From Celeribacter naphthalenivorans (GTDB taxonomy: Bacteria > Pseudomonadota > Alphaproteobacteria > Rhodobacterales > Rhodobacteraceae): DNA of 64,000 bases. Positions 1 through 8,382 of the stretch are shown here, piece after piece. The notes beneath the pieces are model-generated. The model saw only the letters and a list, made by a program, of their open reading frames with translations. It searched no databases and was not told where the DNA came from. Location of the stretch: positions 62,001 to 126,000 of the forward strand of contig NZ_JAIVLK010000011.1 of the NCBI RefSeq assembly GCF_020524585.1. Direction: 5' to 3'. A program made the position numbers and the translations under genes. How positions within the stretch are numbered: position 1 is the first letter of the stretch; every line of letters begins with the position of its first letter.

Positions 1-14
1 CCGCGTTTTCTCGA

Positions 15-485
15 TCAGATATACGCGATCTTGAGGATTTCGTAGGCTTTTTCTCCGCCCGGGGTGCGAACCTCGACACTGTCGCCTTCGTCCTTGCCGA
101 TGAGGGCGCGCGCCAGCGGCGATTTGATGTTCAAAAGCCCGCGTTCGATGTCGGCTTCGTGTTCGCCGACGATCTGATAGGTCTTTTCCTCATCCGTGTC
201 CTCATCGACGATGGTGACGGTGGCGGAAAATTTCACGGCACCCGAAAGTGTTTTCGGATCAATCACATCGGTCAGAGACAGGATGCCCTCGAGCTCCTTG
301 ATCCGGCCTTCGATAAAGCTCTGTTTCTCGCGTGCGGAATGGTATTCGGCATTCTCCGAGAGATCGCCAAGCTCGCGGGCCTCCGCAATCGCCTGAATGA
401 TCGCCGGGCGCTCCACGGATTTCAGTTTTTTCAGCTCGTCGTTCAGCGCGGTATAGCCCGCGCGGGTCATGAGAATCTTTTCCAT
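15..485 (-). CDS. greA: Transcription elongation factor GreA
   Basis: GreA (156 aa) rescues backtracked RNA polymerase by inserting its N-terminal coiled coil into the secondary channel and stimulating cleavage of the nascent RNA. The coiled-coil tip motif DLSENAEY with its acidic residues lies near residues 41-48, and an FKBP-like C-terminal domain follows from about residue 75. The frame is open for six more codons upstream (MQMSGP), but the usual GreA start MEKI at 485 gives the standard family length. It is transcribed away from the PAP2 gene. Family assignment is secure. Confidence 0.96.
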   Translation of the reverse strand: MEKILMTRAGYTALNDELKKLKSVERPAIIQAIAEARELGDLSENAEYHSAREKQSFIEGRIKELEGILSLTDVIDPKTLSGAVKFSATVTIVDEDTDEEKTYQIVGEHEADIERGLLNIKSPLARALIGKDEGDSVEVRTPGGEKAYEILKIAYI

Positions 486-706
486 AGGGCCACTCATCTG
501 CACGAAAAAAGCACTGCAGTGACCTGTCGGGGTCTCCGCGTGCTTGTGTTGTTTCAGTTTGTCGACCTACCTGACCCGGAATGCGGGGGATTTTCAAGGG
601 GGTTTTCTGGAACGCGTCAGAGACTTTTGTTTCCTCATTTCGCAAAATTCCCGCCCTGCGGCCGTAATTGTGCCCAATTGAAGATGCATCTTGCGAGAAA
701 ATCCAA

Positions 707-1717
707 ATGCCAAAGGGGCTGCGCGTGATCGGGTTCGCACGATTTTCTTTTGTCTTTTTTCTCTTCGCCCTCGTGGCGACGGTGCTGATCCGTGGCACGA
801 CGGCGCATATCCCCGGCATCGTCGGCTTTTCCATTTCGACCATCGTATACATGGGCGCGGGGCCTTGGGTGATCTGGACTTTGCCTTTGTTCGGCTATTT
901 CGCGTGGAAACACCCGCGGCGCTTAGGCGAGGCGGCTTTGGGATTCGCGGCGACCGTCGCACTGGTCTCCGGCTACACGTTGTTCAAGGCGGTGATCCCG
1001 ACCCTCGTGCCGTTTTGGGCCGATCCGATGCTGGCCGGATGGGACCGGATGCTGCACGGCGGGCGCGATGCCTGGCAGGTGGCGCATGATCTGCGCGGCT
1101 GGATCGACACGGATGGTGCGGCCTTCACCTATTCCGGTCTCTGGGGCGCCTTTGCCTTTTCCTTCCCCATGCTTTTGGCTCTGGGCGACAGCGATCCGAC
1201 GCGCAAAGCCCGTTATCTGAGCCTCTATGCGCTGTCTTGGGTGCTGCTGGGCAATGTCATTGCGACTGTGTTCGCCTCCGCCGGGCCGATCTATGCCGAT
1301 CTGGTCACGGGCGGCGATCACTTCGCGCCAATGGTGGCGTCGCTGTCCGATCTGACCTTCCCGGGCACGTCCGTCGACCGTGTGCAACAGGCGCTTTGGG
1401 CTCAATATATCGAAAAAGGAGGTGCGCAACTTGGCGGCTCCGGCATTTCGGCTTTTCCGTCGATGCATGTGGCGATGGCGACGATCTGGGCGCTCTATGT
1501 GTCGGAACGTTCGCGGTTTTATGCCCCTGTCGGCATCGCCTTTGCGGCGACGATTCTGTTCCTCTCTGTCTATACAGGATGGCATTACGCGGTGGATGGC
1601 TACGCATCTGTGCTGTTCACTGTCGCAATATTTGCCTTTTTGCGAGTTTTTATGCGTCGTAGGGCCCTCGGGACGTCACGAAAATCGACAGCGCAAATTG
1701 ACCAAGCCCTCGCATAA
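707..1717 (+). CDS. PAP2-family membrane phosphatase / inositolphosphotransferase-like
   Basis: Integral membrane protein of 336 aa with about six hydrophobic segments. The two C-terminal signatures of the PAP2 superfamily are visible: PSMH at residues 251-254 and GWHYAVDGY at 291-299, carrying the catalytic His and Asp. Such proteins dephosphorylate lipid phosphates or transfer phospho-head groups at the membrane. The arrangement, with only the C-terminal motifs clear, resembles the Aur1/Ipt1-like branch, so the substrate is uncertain. The frame is open back to a TTG at 668, but the ATG at 707 just before MPKGLRV is preferred. Confidence 0.8.
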   Translation: MPKGLRVIGFARFSFVFFLFALVATVLIRGTTAHIPGIVGFSISTIVYMGAGPWVIWTLPLFGYFAWKHPRRLGEAALGFAATVALVSGYTLFKAVIPTLVPFWADPMLAGWDRMLHGGRDAWQVAHDLRGWIDTDGAAFTYSGLWGAFAFSFPMLLALGDSDPTRKARYLSLYALSWVLLGNVIATVFASAGPIYADLVTGGDHFAPMVASLSDLTFPGTSVDRVQQALWAQYIEKGGAQLGGSGISAFPSMHVAMATIWALYVSERSRFYAPVGIAFAATILFLSVYTGWHYAVDGYASVLFTVAIFAFLRVFMRRRALGTSRKSTAQIDQALA

Positions 1718-1763
1718 AGGTTACTTAGGCCAACAAACGCCGCCAGAGCCAGGGAGAACAGAT

Positions 1764-3416
1764 ATGTCAGCAATCGAGCGTGAGGCGATGGAATATGATG
1801 TCGTGATTGTGGGGGCTGGTCCTGCGGGTCTGTCTGCTGCGATCCGGCTCAAGCAATTGGACGCCGATCTGAGTGTCGTCGTGTTGGAAAAAGGCTCCGA
1901 GGTGGGCGCGCATATTCTGTCCGGTGCGGTTCTGGACCCGGTGGGTCTGAACGCTTTGATCCCGGATTGGAAAGAGCGCGGCGCGCCGATCACCACTGAG
2001 GTGAAAGAAGACCATTTCCACGTGTTGGGCGAGGCCGGGTCGATCCGCATTCCGAACTTCCCGCTGCCGCCTCTGATGTCGAACCACGGCAAATACATCG
2101 TCTCGATGGGCAATGTTTGCCGCTGGATGGCGGAGCAGGCCGAGGAGCTGGGCGTCGAGATTTTCCCGGGCATGGCGTGTTCCGAGCTGGTTTACGGCGA
2201 CAATGGCGAGGTCAAAGGCGTCGTCGCAGGTGTCTTCGGGCTTGAGGCCGATGGCACCATCGGGCCGGACAGCGAGCCGGGGATGGAGCTGCACGGCAAA
2301 TATGTGCTGATTTCCGAGGGCGTGCGCGGGTCTCTGGCGAAAGAGATCATCGCGAAATACGACCTGCAGGCCGGTCGCGACGCGCAGAAATTCGGTCTCG
2401 GTATGAAAGAGATTTGGGAGATCGACCCGGAGAAGCACCGCGAAGGCAAGGTCTGGCACTCGATGGGCTGGCCTCTGGGGTCGAACGCGGGCGGCGGTGG
2501 CTTTGTCTACCACGCTGAAAATAATCAGCTTTATCTGGGTTTCGTGGTTCACCTGAACTACAAGAACCCGTATCTCTTCCCCTATATGGAATTCCAGCGC
2601 TTCAAACAGCACCCGCTGGTGAAGGAGCTTTTGGAGGGCGGCAAACGCGTGGCTTACGGCGCGCGGGCGATCTCCGAGGGCGGCTATCAGTCGATGCCGA
2701 AAGCGGCCTTTCCGGGCGGGGCTTTGCTGGGCTGTTCCGTCGGCCTCGTCAACGTGCCGCGGATCAAGGGCAACCACAACGCGATGCTGTCGGGCAAGGC
2801 GGCGGCGGAGCACGCCTTTGCGGCGATCCAGGAAGGCCGCTCCGGCGACACGCTCGAAGGCTACGAGACCGAGCTGCGGACGGGCGCGGTCGGCAAGGAT
2901 TTGAAACGCGTGCGCAACGTCAAGCCGCTCTGGTCCAAGTTTGGCCTCACCGCGTCGCTGGCGCTTGGCGGGTTCGACATGTGGACCAACCAGATTTTCG
3001 GGGGGTCTCTGTTCGGCACCGTGAAGCACGGCAAAACCGACGCGCAATCGACCGGCAGGGCCGAGAAATTCAAACCGATCGACTATCCCAAACCCGATGG
3101 CGTGATCTCGTTCGACCGGCTCACCAACGTCTCCTTCGCGGCGACCAACCACGAAGAGAGCCAGCCCTGTCACCTGAAACTCAAGGACCCGCAGGTCGCG
3201 ATTGACGTCGATTACAAACAATACGGTGGCCCGTCGCAGCGCTACTGCCCGGCTGGCGTCTACGAATATCTGACGGAAGAGGGTGAAGAGCCGAAGTTCG
3301 TGATCAACTTCCAGAACTGCGTGCACTGCAAGACCTGCGACATCAAGGAAACCAGCCAGAACATCACCTGGACGGTGCCCCAAGGCGGCGATGGCCCGAA
3401 CTATCCCAACATGTAA
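1764..3416 (+). CDS. Electron transfer flavoprotein-ubiquinone oxidoreductase
   Basis: ETF-QO (550 aa) passes electrons from reduced electron transfer flavoprotein, which is fed by acyl-CoA and other dehydrogenases, to ubiquinone at the inner membrane. The N-terminus has an FAD-binding Rossmann motif (VVIVGAGPAGLSAA, from about residue 13). The C-terminus carries the four cysteines of the [4Fe-4S] cluster in CPAGVY and CVHCKTC. The upstream extension of the open frame overlaps the PAP2 gene and is not part of the protein. The ATG at 1764 follows an AGGGAGAA Shine-Dalgarno sequence. A strong hairpin terminator follows at 3451-3473. Confidence 0.95.
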   Translation: MSAIEREAMEYDVVIVGAGPAGLSAAIRLKQLDADLSVVVLEKGSEVGAHILSGAVLDPVGLNALIPDWKERGAPITTEVKEDHFHVLGEAGSIRIPNFPLPPLMSNHGKYIVSMGNVCRWMAEQAEELGVEIFPGMACSELVYGDNGEVKGVVAGVFGLEADGTIGPDSEPGMELHGKYVLISEGVRGSLAKEIIAKYDLQAGRDAQKFGLGMKEIWEIDPEKHREGKVWHSMGWPLGSNAGGGGFVYHAENNQLYLGFVVHLNYKNPYLFPYMEFQRFKQHPLVKELLEGGKRVAYGARAISEGGYQSMPKAAFPGGALLGCSVGLVNVPRIKGNHNAMLSGKAAAEHAFAAIQEGRSGDTLEGYETELRTGAVGKDLKRVRNVKPLWSKFGLTASLALGGFDMWTNQIFGGSLFGTVKHGKTDAQSTGRAEKFKPIDYPKPDGVISFDRLTNVSFAATNHEESQPCHLKLKDPQVAIDVDYKQYGGPSQRYCPAGVYEYLTEEGEEPKFVINFQNCVHCKTCDIKETSQNITWTVPQGGDGPNYPNM

Positions 3417-3450
3417 GCCTCTCACGGCAACGTGTTTTCCAAGACCAACG

Positions 3451-3477
3451 ACGGGGGCCAACACGGCCCCCGTTTGC
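3451..3477 (+). terminator. Rho-independent terminator after ETF-QO
   Basis: A perfect 9-bp stem (ACGGGGGCC at 3451-3459 with GGCCCCCGT at 3465-3473) has a 5-nt loop and is followed by a short T-rich stretch. It lies 35 nt past the ETF-QO stop codon and before the TPR gene. Confidence 0.75.
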
Positions 3478-3543
3478 ATTGCGGTGCGGCGGTTTGGCGG
3501 CTAGTCTCAGGGCCACGCAGGAAAATGTCCGAGGAGACCACAG

Positions 3544-5256
3544 GTGACACAACGCAGCGGCCGCATGATTTCCGCCCTTACGGCCATTGGCCTCTTGCTT
3601 GGAAGCAGTGCCGCGCTTGCGCCCGCCTCCGCCGTGGCCGATGCAGGCCCCTATCTGGCCGCGCGCCAGGCGACGATGGACCGCAGCTTTCAGGATCTCG
3701 TGACCTATGCCACCCGCGCGTTGGTGACGGATCCGAAAAATCCCGTCCTGCTCGAATCCGTGATTTCGGCGCATATTTCCATGGGAGAATTCGACGCCGC
3801 GAAAGGCTATTCCGCGCTGTTGAACCAGATCGAACCGGGCAACCAGATCGCCGCCATGGCCGAGCTGACGCTTTTGGCGCGCGATGGCGATTACGACGGT
3901 CTCATCGCGGCTCTTGAAAATGGGCAAAGCATCAGCACCGTGGTGGATGGCCTCATGTTGGCTTGGGCGCATATCGGTCAGGGCGATATGTCCGGCGCTT
4001 TGGAATTGTTCGACGAGGGCACCGGTCTCGGCGAAGGCTTCGAACATTTTGGCGCGTATAACAAAGCTTTGGCTCTGGGATTGGTCGGTGATTACGAAGG
4101 CGCGTTGGCGATCCTGACCGAGGACGGCGTGCGGGATGCGCGGACCTCTGTGCTGGCGAAGGTCGAAATCCTCAGCCAGCTTGAGCGCAATGGTGAGGCG
4201 CTTGAGGTCTTGAACGGTGCCTTCGGCGAGGGCGTGTTGGACCCGGAGCTTGAAGAGATGCGTGCCGCTTTGTCTGCGGGCGAAACCGTGCCGTTCAACG
4301 TTGTGCGCAGCGCCAGCGACGGCATTGCCGATGTGTTCTTCGCCGTGGCTGCCGCGCTCGATGGCGGGCTTGATGACGCCTACACCCTGCTCTACGCCCG
4401 CATCGCCGAGGCGCTTCGCCCGGATGAGGCCGCCTATGTGCTGAACGTGGCAGCACTTTTGGAGCGTCTGGGAAATTACGATCTTGCCACCACAGCCTAT
4501 GACAGCATTGCGCAGGACGATCCGGCCTTTCCAATTGCAAATCTCGGACGCGCCGAAACCCTGCGCGCGGCGGGCAAGGATGAGGCCTCTTTGGAGGTGC
4601 TGCGGCAACTGACCAAGTCTTACCCCGAGATGGACAATGTCCATATTGCTCTGGGCGATGCCCTGCGCAGCACCGAGCGCTACGAAGAGGCGGTGGAGGC
4701 CTATTCCGTGGTGATCGACCGGCACCAGCCGCCAACGCGCGGGCTCTGGCCTCTCTATTTCACGCGCGGTACGGCCTATGAGCGGCTGGGCGAATGGGAG
4801 AAATCCGAATCCGACCTGCGTCAGGCTTTGGCGCTCGAACCCGATCAACCGCGTGTGCTGAACTATCTCGGCTACTCGTTTCTGGAGCTGAAAACCAACC
4901 TCGACGAAGCGATGGAGATGATCCGCAAGGCCGCCGAGGCGCGGCCGCAAGACGGCTATATCACCGACAGCCTTGCCTGGGGTCTCTACCGTCTGCGCCG
5001 CTATGAGGAGGCCGTCGAGCCGATGGAGCGGGCTGTCGAATTGATGCCAGTCGATCCGATCATCAACGACCATTTGGGCGATGTTTACTGGGCCGTGGGC
5101 CGGGATCGCGAGGCGCGGTTTCAGTGGCACCGTGCCCTGTCGTTCGAGCCGGAAGAGGATGAGGCGGATCGCATTCGCCGCAAGCTCGACGTCGGGCTGG
5201 ACCGCGTTCTGATCGAAGAGGGCGAAGAGCCGACGCGGGCAGGGCAGGACGGCTGA
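3544..5256 (+). CDS. Periplasmic/envelope tetratricopeptide repeat protein
   Basis: This 570-aa protein starts with GTG at 3544, seven bases after a GAGGAG Shine-Dalgarno at 3531-3536. A signal peptide runs to about residue 32 (hydrophobic ISALTAIGLLLG, then ALA-type sites). The rest is almost entirely helical. Recognisable TPR units lie in the second half, such as the stretch around RGTAYERLGEWEKSESDL and the two following repeats. TPR proteins of this kind are scaffolds in the envelope; no enzymatic motif is visible. Its stop codon overlaps the ispE start (TGATG), so the two are translationally coupled. Confidence 0.8.
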   Translation: MTQRSGRMISALTAIGLLLGSSAALAPASAVADAGPYLAARQATMDRSFQDLVTYATRALVTDPKNPVLLESVISAHISMGEFDAAKGYSALLNQIEPGNQIAAMAELTLLARDGDYDGLIAALENGQSISTVVDGLMLAWAHIGQGDMSGALELFDEGTGLGEGFEHFGAYNKALALGLVGDYEGALAILTEDGVRDARTSVLAKVEILSQLERNGEALEVLNGAFGEGVLDPELEEMRAALSAGETVPFNVVRSASDGIADVFFAVAAALDGGLDDAYTLLYARIAEALRPDEAAYVLNVAALLERLGNYDLATTAYDSIAQDDPAFPIANLGRAETLRAAGKDEASLEVLRQLTKSYPEMDNVHIALGDALRSTERYEEAVEAYSVVIDRHQPPTRGLWPLYFTRGTAYERLGEWEKSESDLRQALALEPDQPRVLNYLGYSFLELKTNLDEAMEMIRKAAEARPQDGYITDSLAWGLYRLRRYEEAVEPMERAVELMPVDPIINDHLGDVYWAVGRDREARFQWHRALSFEPEEDEADRIRRKLDVGLDRVLIEEGEEPTRAGQDG

Positions 5257-6086
5257 TGACGGTCAAGGTTTTCGCGCCCGCCAAGATCAACCTGACGCTT
5301 CACGTCACCGGCCAGCGCGACGATGGCTATCATCTTTTGGACAGTCTGGTGGCCTTTATCGATTTGGGCGATCAGGTGACGGCGACGCCCGCCGCCACCT
5401 CGTCGCTGACTGTGACCGGCCCTTTTACCGAGGGCGTGCCCACGGATGGGACAAATCTGGTGATGCGCGCGGCGGAGCTTGCGGGAGCGCCGATGGAGAT
5501 GGTGCTCGACAAACACCTGCCGCCTGCGTCTGGCATTGGTGGCGGATCGAGCGATGCGGCGGCCACTTTGCGGGCGGCCGCGCGACTGGGTGCGACGCCG
5601 GTTTCAGCGGAAAAGGCCCTGTCTTTGGGCGCCGATGTGCCCGTATGTCTGGCCGCAAAGCCGGTGCGGATGCGCGGGATCGGCGATGATTTGACGTCCG
5701 TGACCATGCCTGCGTTGCACATGGTGCTGGTCAATCCGCGTGTCGAAGTGTCGACACCGGAGGTGTTCAAGGCTTTGGCAAGCAAGGAAAATATGGAGAT
5801 GCCGGGTCTCTTGCCTGACTGGCCCGATAGCCTGTCCTTCATCGATTGGCTCGGCACGCAGCGCAACGATCTGGAACGTCCTGCGGTGAAACTTGTGCCT
5901 GAAGTGGCGGCGGCGCTCACAGCTTTGGCCTTGGCGCCCGGTGCGCAGATGGTGCGCATGTCGGGCTCGGGTGCCACTTGTTTTGCGCTGTTCGAAGAGC
6001 GGTACAAGGCCGATGCTGCCGCGTTGCAACTGGCCGAGGGCAATCCCTGGTGGTGGGTGAAATCCGCCAGCACGATGCCCGGATGA
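5256..6086 (+). CDS. ispE: 4-diphosphocytidyl-2-C-methyl-D-erythritol kinase
   Basis: IspE (276 aa) phosphorylates CDP-methylerythritol in the MEP pathway of isoprenoid synthesis. It belongs to the GHMP kinases: the N-terminal FAPAKINLTLHV block and the glycine-rich ATP loop PPASGIGGGSSDAA (residues 89-102) are clear, and a C-terminal SGSGATCFALF motif is present. It overlaps the TPR gene by one base. The MEP pathway supplies the prenyl precursors used by the polyprenyl diphosphate synthase at 31-32 kb. Confidence 0.95.
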   Translation: MTVKVFAPAKINLTLHVTGQRDDGYHLLDSLVAFIDLGDQVTATPAATSSLTVTGPFTEGVPTDGTNLVMRAAELAGAPMEMVLDKHLPPASGIGGGSSDAAATLRAAARLGATPVSAEKALSLGADVPVCLAAKPVRMRGIGDDLTSVTMPALHMVLVNPRVEVSTPEVFKALASKENMEMPGLLPDWPDSLSFIDWLGTQRNDLERPAVKLVPEVAAALTALALAPGAQMVRMSGSGATCFALFEERYKADAAALQLAEGNPWWWVKSASTMPG

Positions 6087-6090
6087 CAGG

Positions 6091-6210
6091 CTAAAGCGTT
6101 TTTCGTTTAATCTGAAACAGATTGAGGGAAAAACGTTGCCACACTGAATTGATATTGCTCTGTTTCTCAGAAAAATTGAGTGCCTCAAGTTTTCTGAGAA
6201 ACGCTTTAGG
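6091..6210. repeat. Compound palindromic repeat element (two hairpins inside an outer inverted repeat)
   Basis: The gap between ispE and the phosphoesterase is almost wholly palindromic. Hairpin 1 pairs 6097-6114 with 6118-6135: 8-bp and 6-bp stems with a 4-nt internal loop and an AAA apex. Hairpin 2 pairs 6162-6180 with 6184-6202, 18 of 19 positions, with apex TGC. An outer pair, CTAAAGCG at 6091-6098 and CGCTTTAG at 6202-6209, brackets the whole. The layout resembles REP/MITE-like intergenic repeats; no transposase gene is present. Confidence 0.7.
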
Positions 6211-6220
6211 GGATCGTCAG

Positions 6221-6991
6221 ATGTTCAAACGTTTGCGTCGCCAGCCGGTGCCGGACATCACATTCACCTCTCGGAGGTCGCAAAGCCTGCCCAAACCGGA
6301 CGAGGATTTGGCCGTTGTTGGCGATATTCACGGCCAGCTCCGCTGTCTCGATGACATTTTGAATAAGCTTGCGACGCAGGCGCCGCGGGCGCGCTGGGTC
6401 TTTGTTGGCGATTTCATTGATCGCGGCGACCACAGCGCAGAGGTTCTGACGCGGCTTCGAGAAATCGAGGTGGAGCGCCCGAACACGATCTGCCTGCGGG
6501 GCAACCATGAAGACATGATGTTGCAGTTTCTGGTGGCGCCGGACGCGGCGGGGAACCGTTGGATGCGCCATGGCGGGTTACAGACCATGGCTAGTTTTGG
6601 CGCCTTCGAGCTTGGGATCGAGAATTCTGCCGAGGCCTTGGTGCGTGCGCGGGATCAGCTTTTGGAGCGGATGCCGGAAGGGATGGCGATTTGGTTGGCG
6701 GAAAGGCCGTTTTCTTTCCAAAGCGGCAATGTGGCCGTGGTCCATGCCGGGGCGGACCCGGACAAACCCATCGCGGAGCAGGATCCAAAGGTTTTGATGT
6801 GGGGGCACCGGGGTTTTCGGCGTCAGATGCGGTCAGATCAGGTTTGGATCGTGCATGGCCACACGATTGTCGAGATGCCGCAGGAGCGCAACAGGGTGAT
6901 TTCCATCGACACGGGGGCCTATGCCACCGGACGACTGACGGCGGCGCTCATCGCGGATGGCCAAGTGGAGTATTTGCAGAGTGCGCTTTAG
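6221..6991 (+). CDS. Metallophosphoesterase, serine/threonine protein phosphatase-like
   Basis: This 256-aa protein has the full di-metal phosphoesterase signature: GDIHG (residues 34-38), GDFIDRG (63-69), GNHE (94-97), then VHAGADP and HGHT further on. This matches the bacterial PPP-type phosphatases (PrpA/PphA-like) that dephosphorylate phosphoproteins or diadenosine polyphosphates. The ATG at 6221 follows AGGGGAT; upstream codons of the open frame lie in the palindromic repeat and are rejected. It converges on manB with only three bases between stops. Confidence 0.85.
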   Translation: MFKRLRRQPVPDITFTSRRSQSLPKPDEDLAVVGDIHGQLRCLDDILNKLATQAPRARWVFVGDFIDRGDHSAEVLTRLREIEVERPNTICLRGNHEDMMLQFLVAPDAAGNRWMRHGGLQTMASFGAFELGIENSAEALVRARDQLLERMPEGMAIWLAERPFSFQSGNVAVVHAGADPDKPIAEQDPKVLMWGHRGFRRQMRSDQVWIVHGHTIVEMPQERNRVISIDTGAYATGRLTAALIADGQVEYLQSAL

Positions 6992-6994
6992 GCC

Positions 6995-8377
6995 TTACAG
7001 CACGGCTTTTGCGACATCCTGATAGGCGGCTTTCACCAATGAGAGCGCTTTTTCCTCGCTCTGAGCCTGAGCATAGATGCGGAACTCCGGCGCATTGCCC
7101 GAGGGGCGCAGGTGCAGCACGTCGCCACTGTCGAAATCGACGCGCAACCCATCGGTGAGGTCCATCGCGGCAATCGTGCCGAAGGGGGCGAAAAAGCCCG
7201 CGCGCGTGTCATTGTCGGCGATCAGCCCATCGAGAAAGACCTTCGCCTTGTCGCGGTCAATCTCCTGCACACGGTCGGCGGCGGTGAAGCAGGGCGGCAA
7301 GGCGGCGACTCGTTGAGACAGGCTTTGCCCGGCCTGTTTTGCGGCCACCAGAGGGGCGAGGATCGGCAGAATGCAGTCGCGGGTCGGAAGGGGCGACAGC
7401 GGGGCTTTGAGCATCGCCTCGAAGCCCAAAAGAAAGCCGCCATTGGCCTCGAACCCAACGACCTCTGGATGTTTGGCCTCGGCCATGCCAGCGATCACGA
7501 AAGGCGAGCCGATCTTGGTCAGGATCACCTCGTCGAACTCCGGCAGGCGGCGCACCATGTCGTTGGAGGAGACCGGCGTGACCACAGAGTTTACGCCCAG
7601 AACCTGCGCGCTCAGCACGCCAAGAATGTCGCCGGGAATGACCTTGCCGGTCTCATCGGTGAGCATCGGCCGGTCGGCGTCACCATCGGTGGAGGCGATG
7701 GCGTCGAGGTGATTGTCCTGACACCAAGCGCGCAGTTTCTCGCGGGTCTCGGGATCGACGGCTTCGGTGTCGACGGGGATGAACGTGTCGGAATGGGCCA
7801 GCGGCACGATGTCGGCGCCGAGGCCGGTGAAAATGGCTTCCATCGTGTCTCGGGCCACGGAGGAATGGCGGTAAACACCGATTTTGAGGCCCTTGAGGGC
7901 ATCCGGACCAAAGGCGTCGATGTAGCGCGCAATATAGTGCGTTTCGGCCTCTGGCGCCTCCTGATAGGTGCCTTGCGCCTTGCCCTCATAGCGGGATTTT
8001 TGCGCATAGGCCGCGTTGATCGCCGCCTCGTCGGTTTTCGACACTTCGCCGTCCGCAAGGTAGAATTTCAAACCGTTGCGATCCGCCGGAATGTGGCTTC
8101 CGGTCACCATGATCGCGGGGGCTTTGGCCGCCATGGAGGACAGCGCCAGCGCTGGCGTGCCAAGCGCGCCGCAGTCGATGACATCCACACCCGCAGCCCG
8201 CGCCGTGGCGCAGATGGTCTCGGCGATGCGCGGCGAAGAGGGGCGCAAATCCTGGCCCACGTAAAGCGTGTCGGGTTTCACCGTGCTGAGGAAAGCATGC
8301 ACATAATCCGCAACGAGCTCATCCGTCAGCTCGGTGACAAGCCCGCGCAACCCGCTGGTGCCGAATTTGGGAGCCAT
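6995..8377 (-). CDS. manB: Phosphomannomutase
   Basis: This 460-aa alpha-D-phosphohexomutase interconverts mannose-6-phosphate and mannose-1-phosphate. Visible motifs are the catalytic serine loop TGSHIP (residues 92-97, Ser94), the metal loop DGDADR, the sugar-binding loop EANGG and the C-terminal phosphate-binding RPSGNAPEFRIY. It lies five bases downstream of manC, so the two form a GDP-mannose supply unit for the EPS cluster. Phosphoglucomutase activity cannot be excluded, but the partner gene favours mannose. Confidence 0.9.
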   Translation of the reverse strand: MAPKFGTSGLRGLVTELTDELVADYVHAFLSTVKPDTLYVGQDLRPSSPRIAETICATARAAGVDVIDCGALGTPALALSSMAAKAPAIMVTGSHIPADRNGLKFYLADGEVSKTDEAAINAAYAQKSRYEGKAQGTYQEAPEAETHYIARYIDAFGPDALKGLKIGVYRHSSVARDTMEAIFTGLGADIVPLAHSDTFIPVDTEAVDPETREKLRAWCQDNHLDAIASTDGDADRPMLTDETGKVIPGDILGVLSAQVLGVNSVVTPVSSNDMVRRLPEFDEVILTKIGSPFVIAGMAEAKHPEVVGFEANGGFLLGFEAMLKAPLSPLPTRDCILPILAPLVAAKQAGQSLSQRVAALPPCFTAADRVQEIDRDKAKVFLDGLIADNDTRAGFFAPFGTIAAMDLTDGLRVDFDSGDVLHLRPSGNAPEFRIYAQAQSEEKALSLVKAAYQDVAKAVL

Positions 8378-8382
8378 CTTGT

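Noticed and set aside
1767-3479. Minus-strand open frame of 570 codons
   Set aside because: Antisense to ETF-QO, which has complete FAD and Fe-S motifs.
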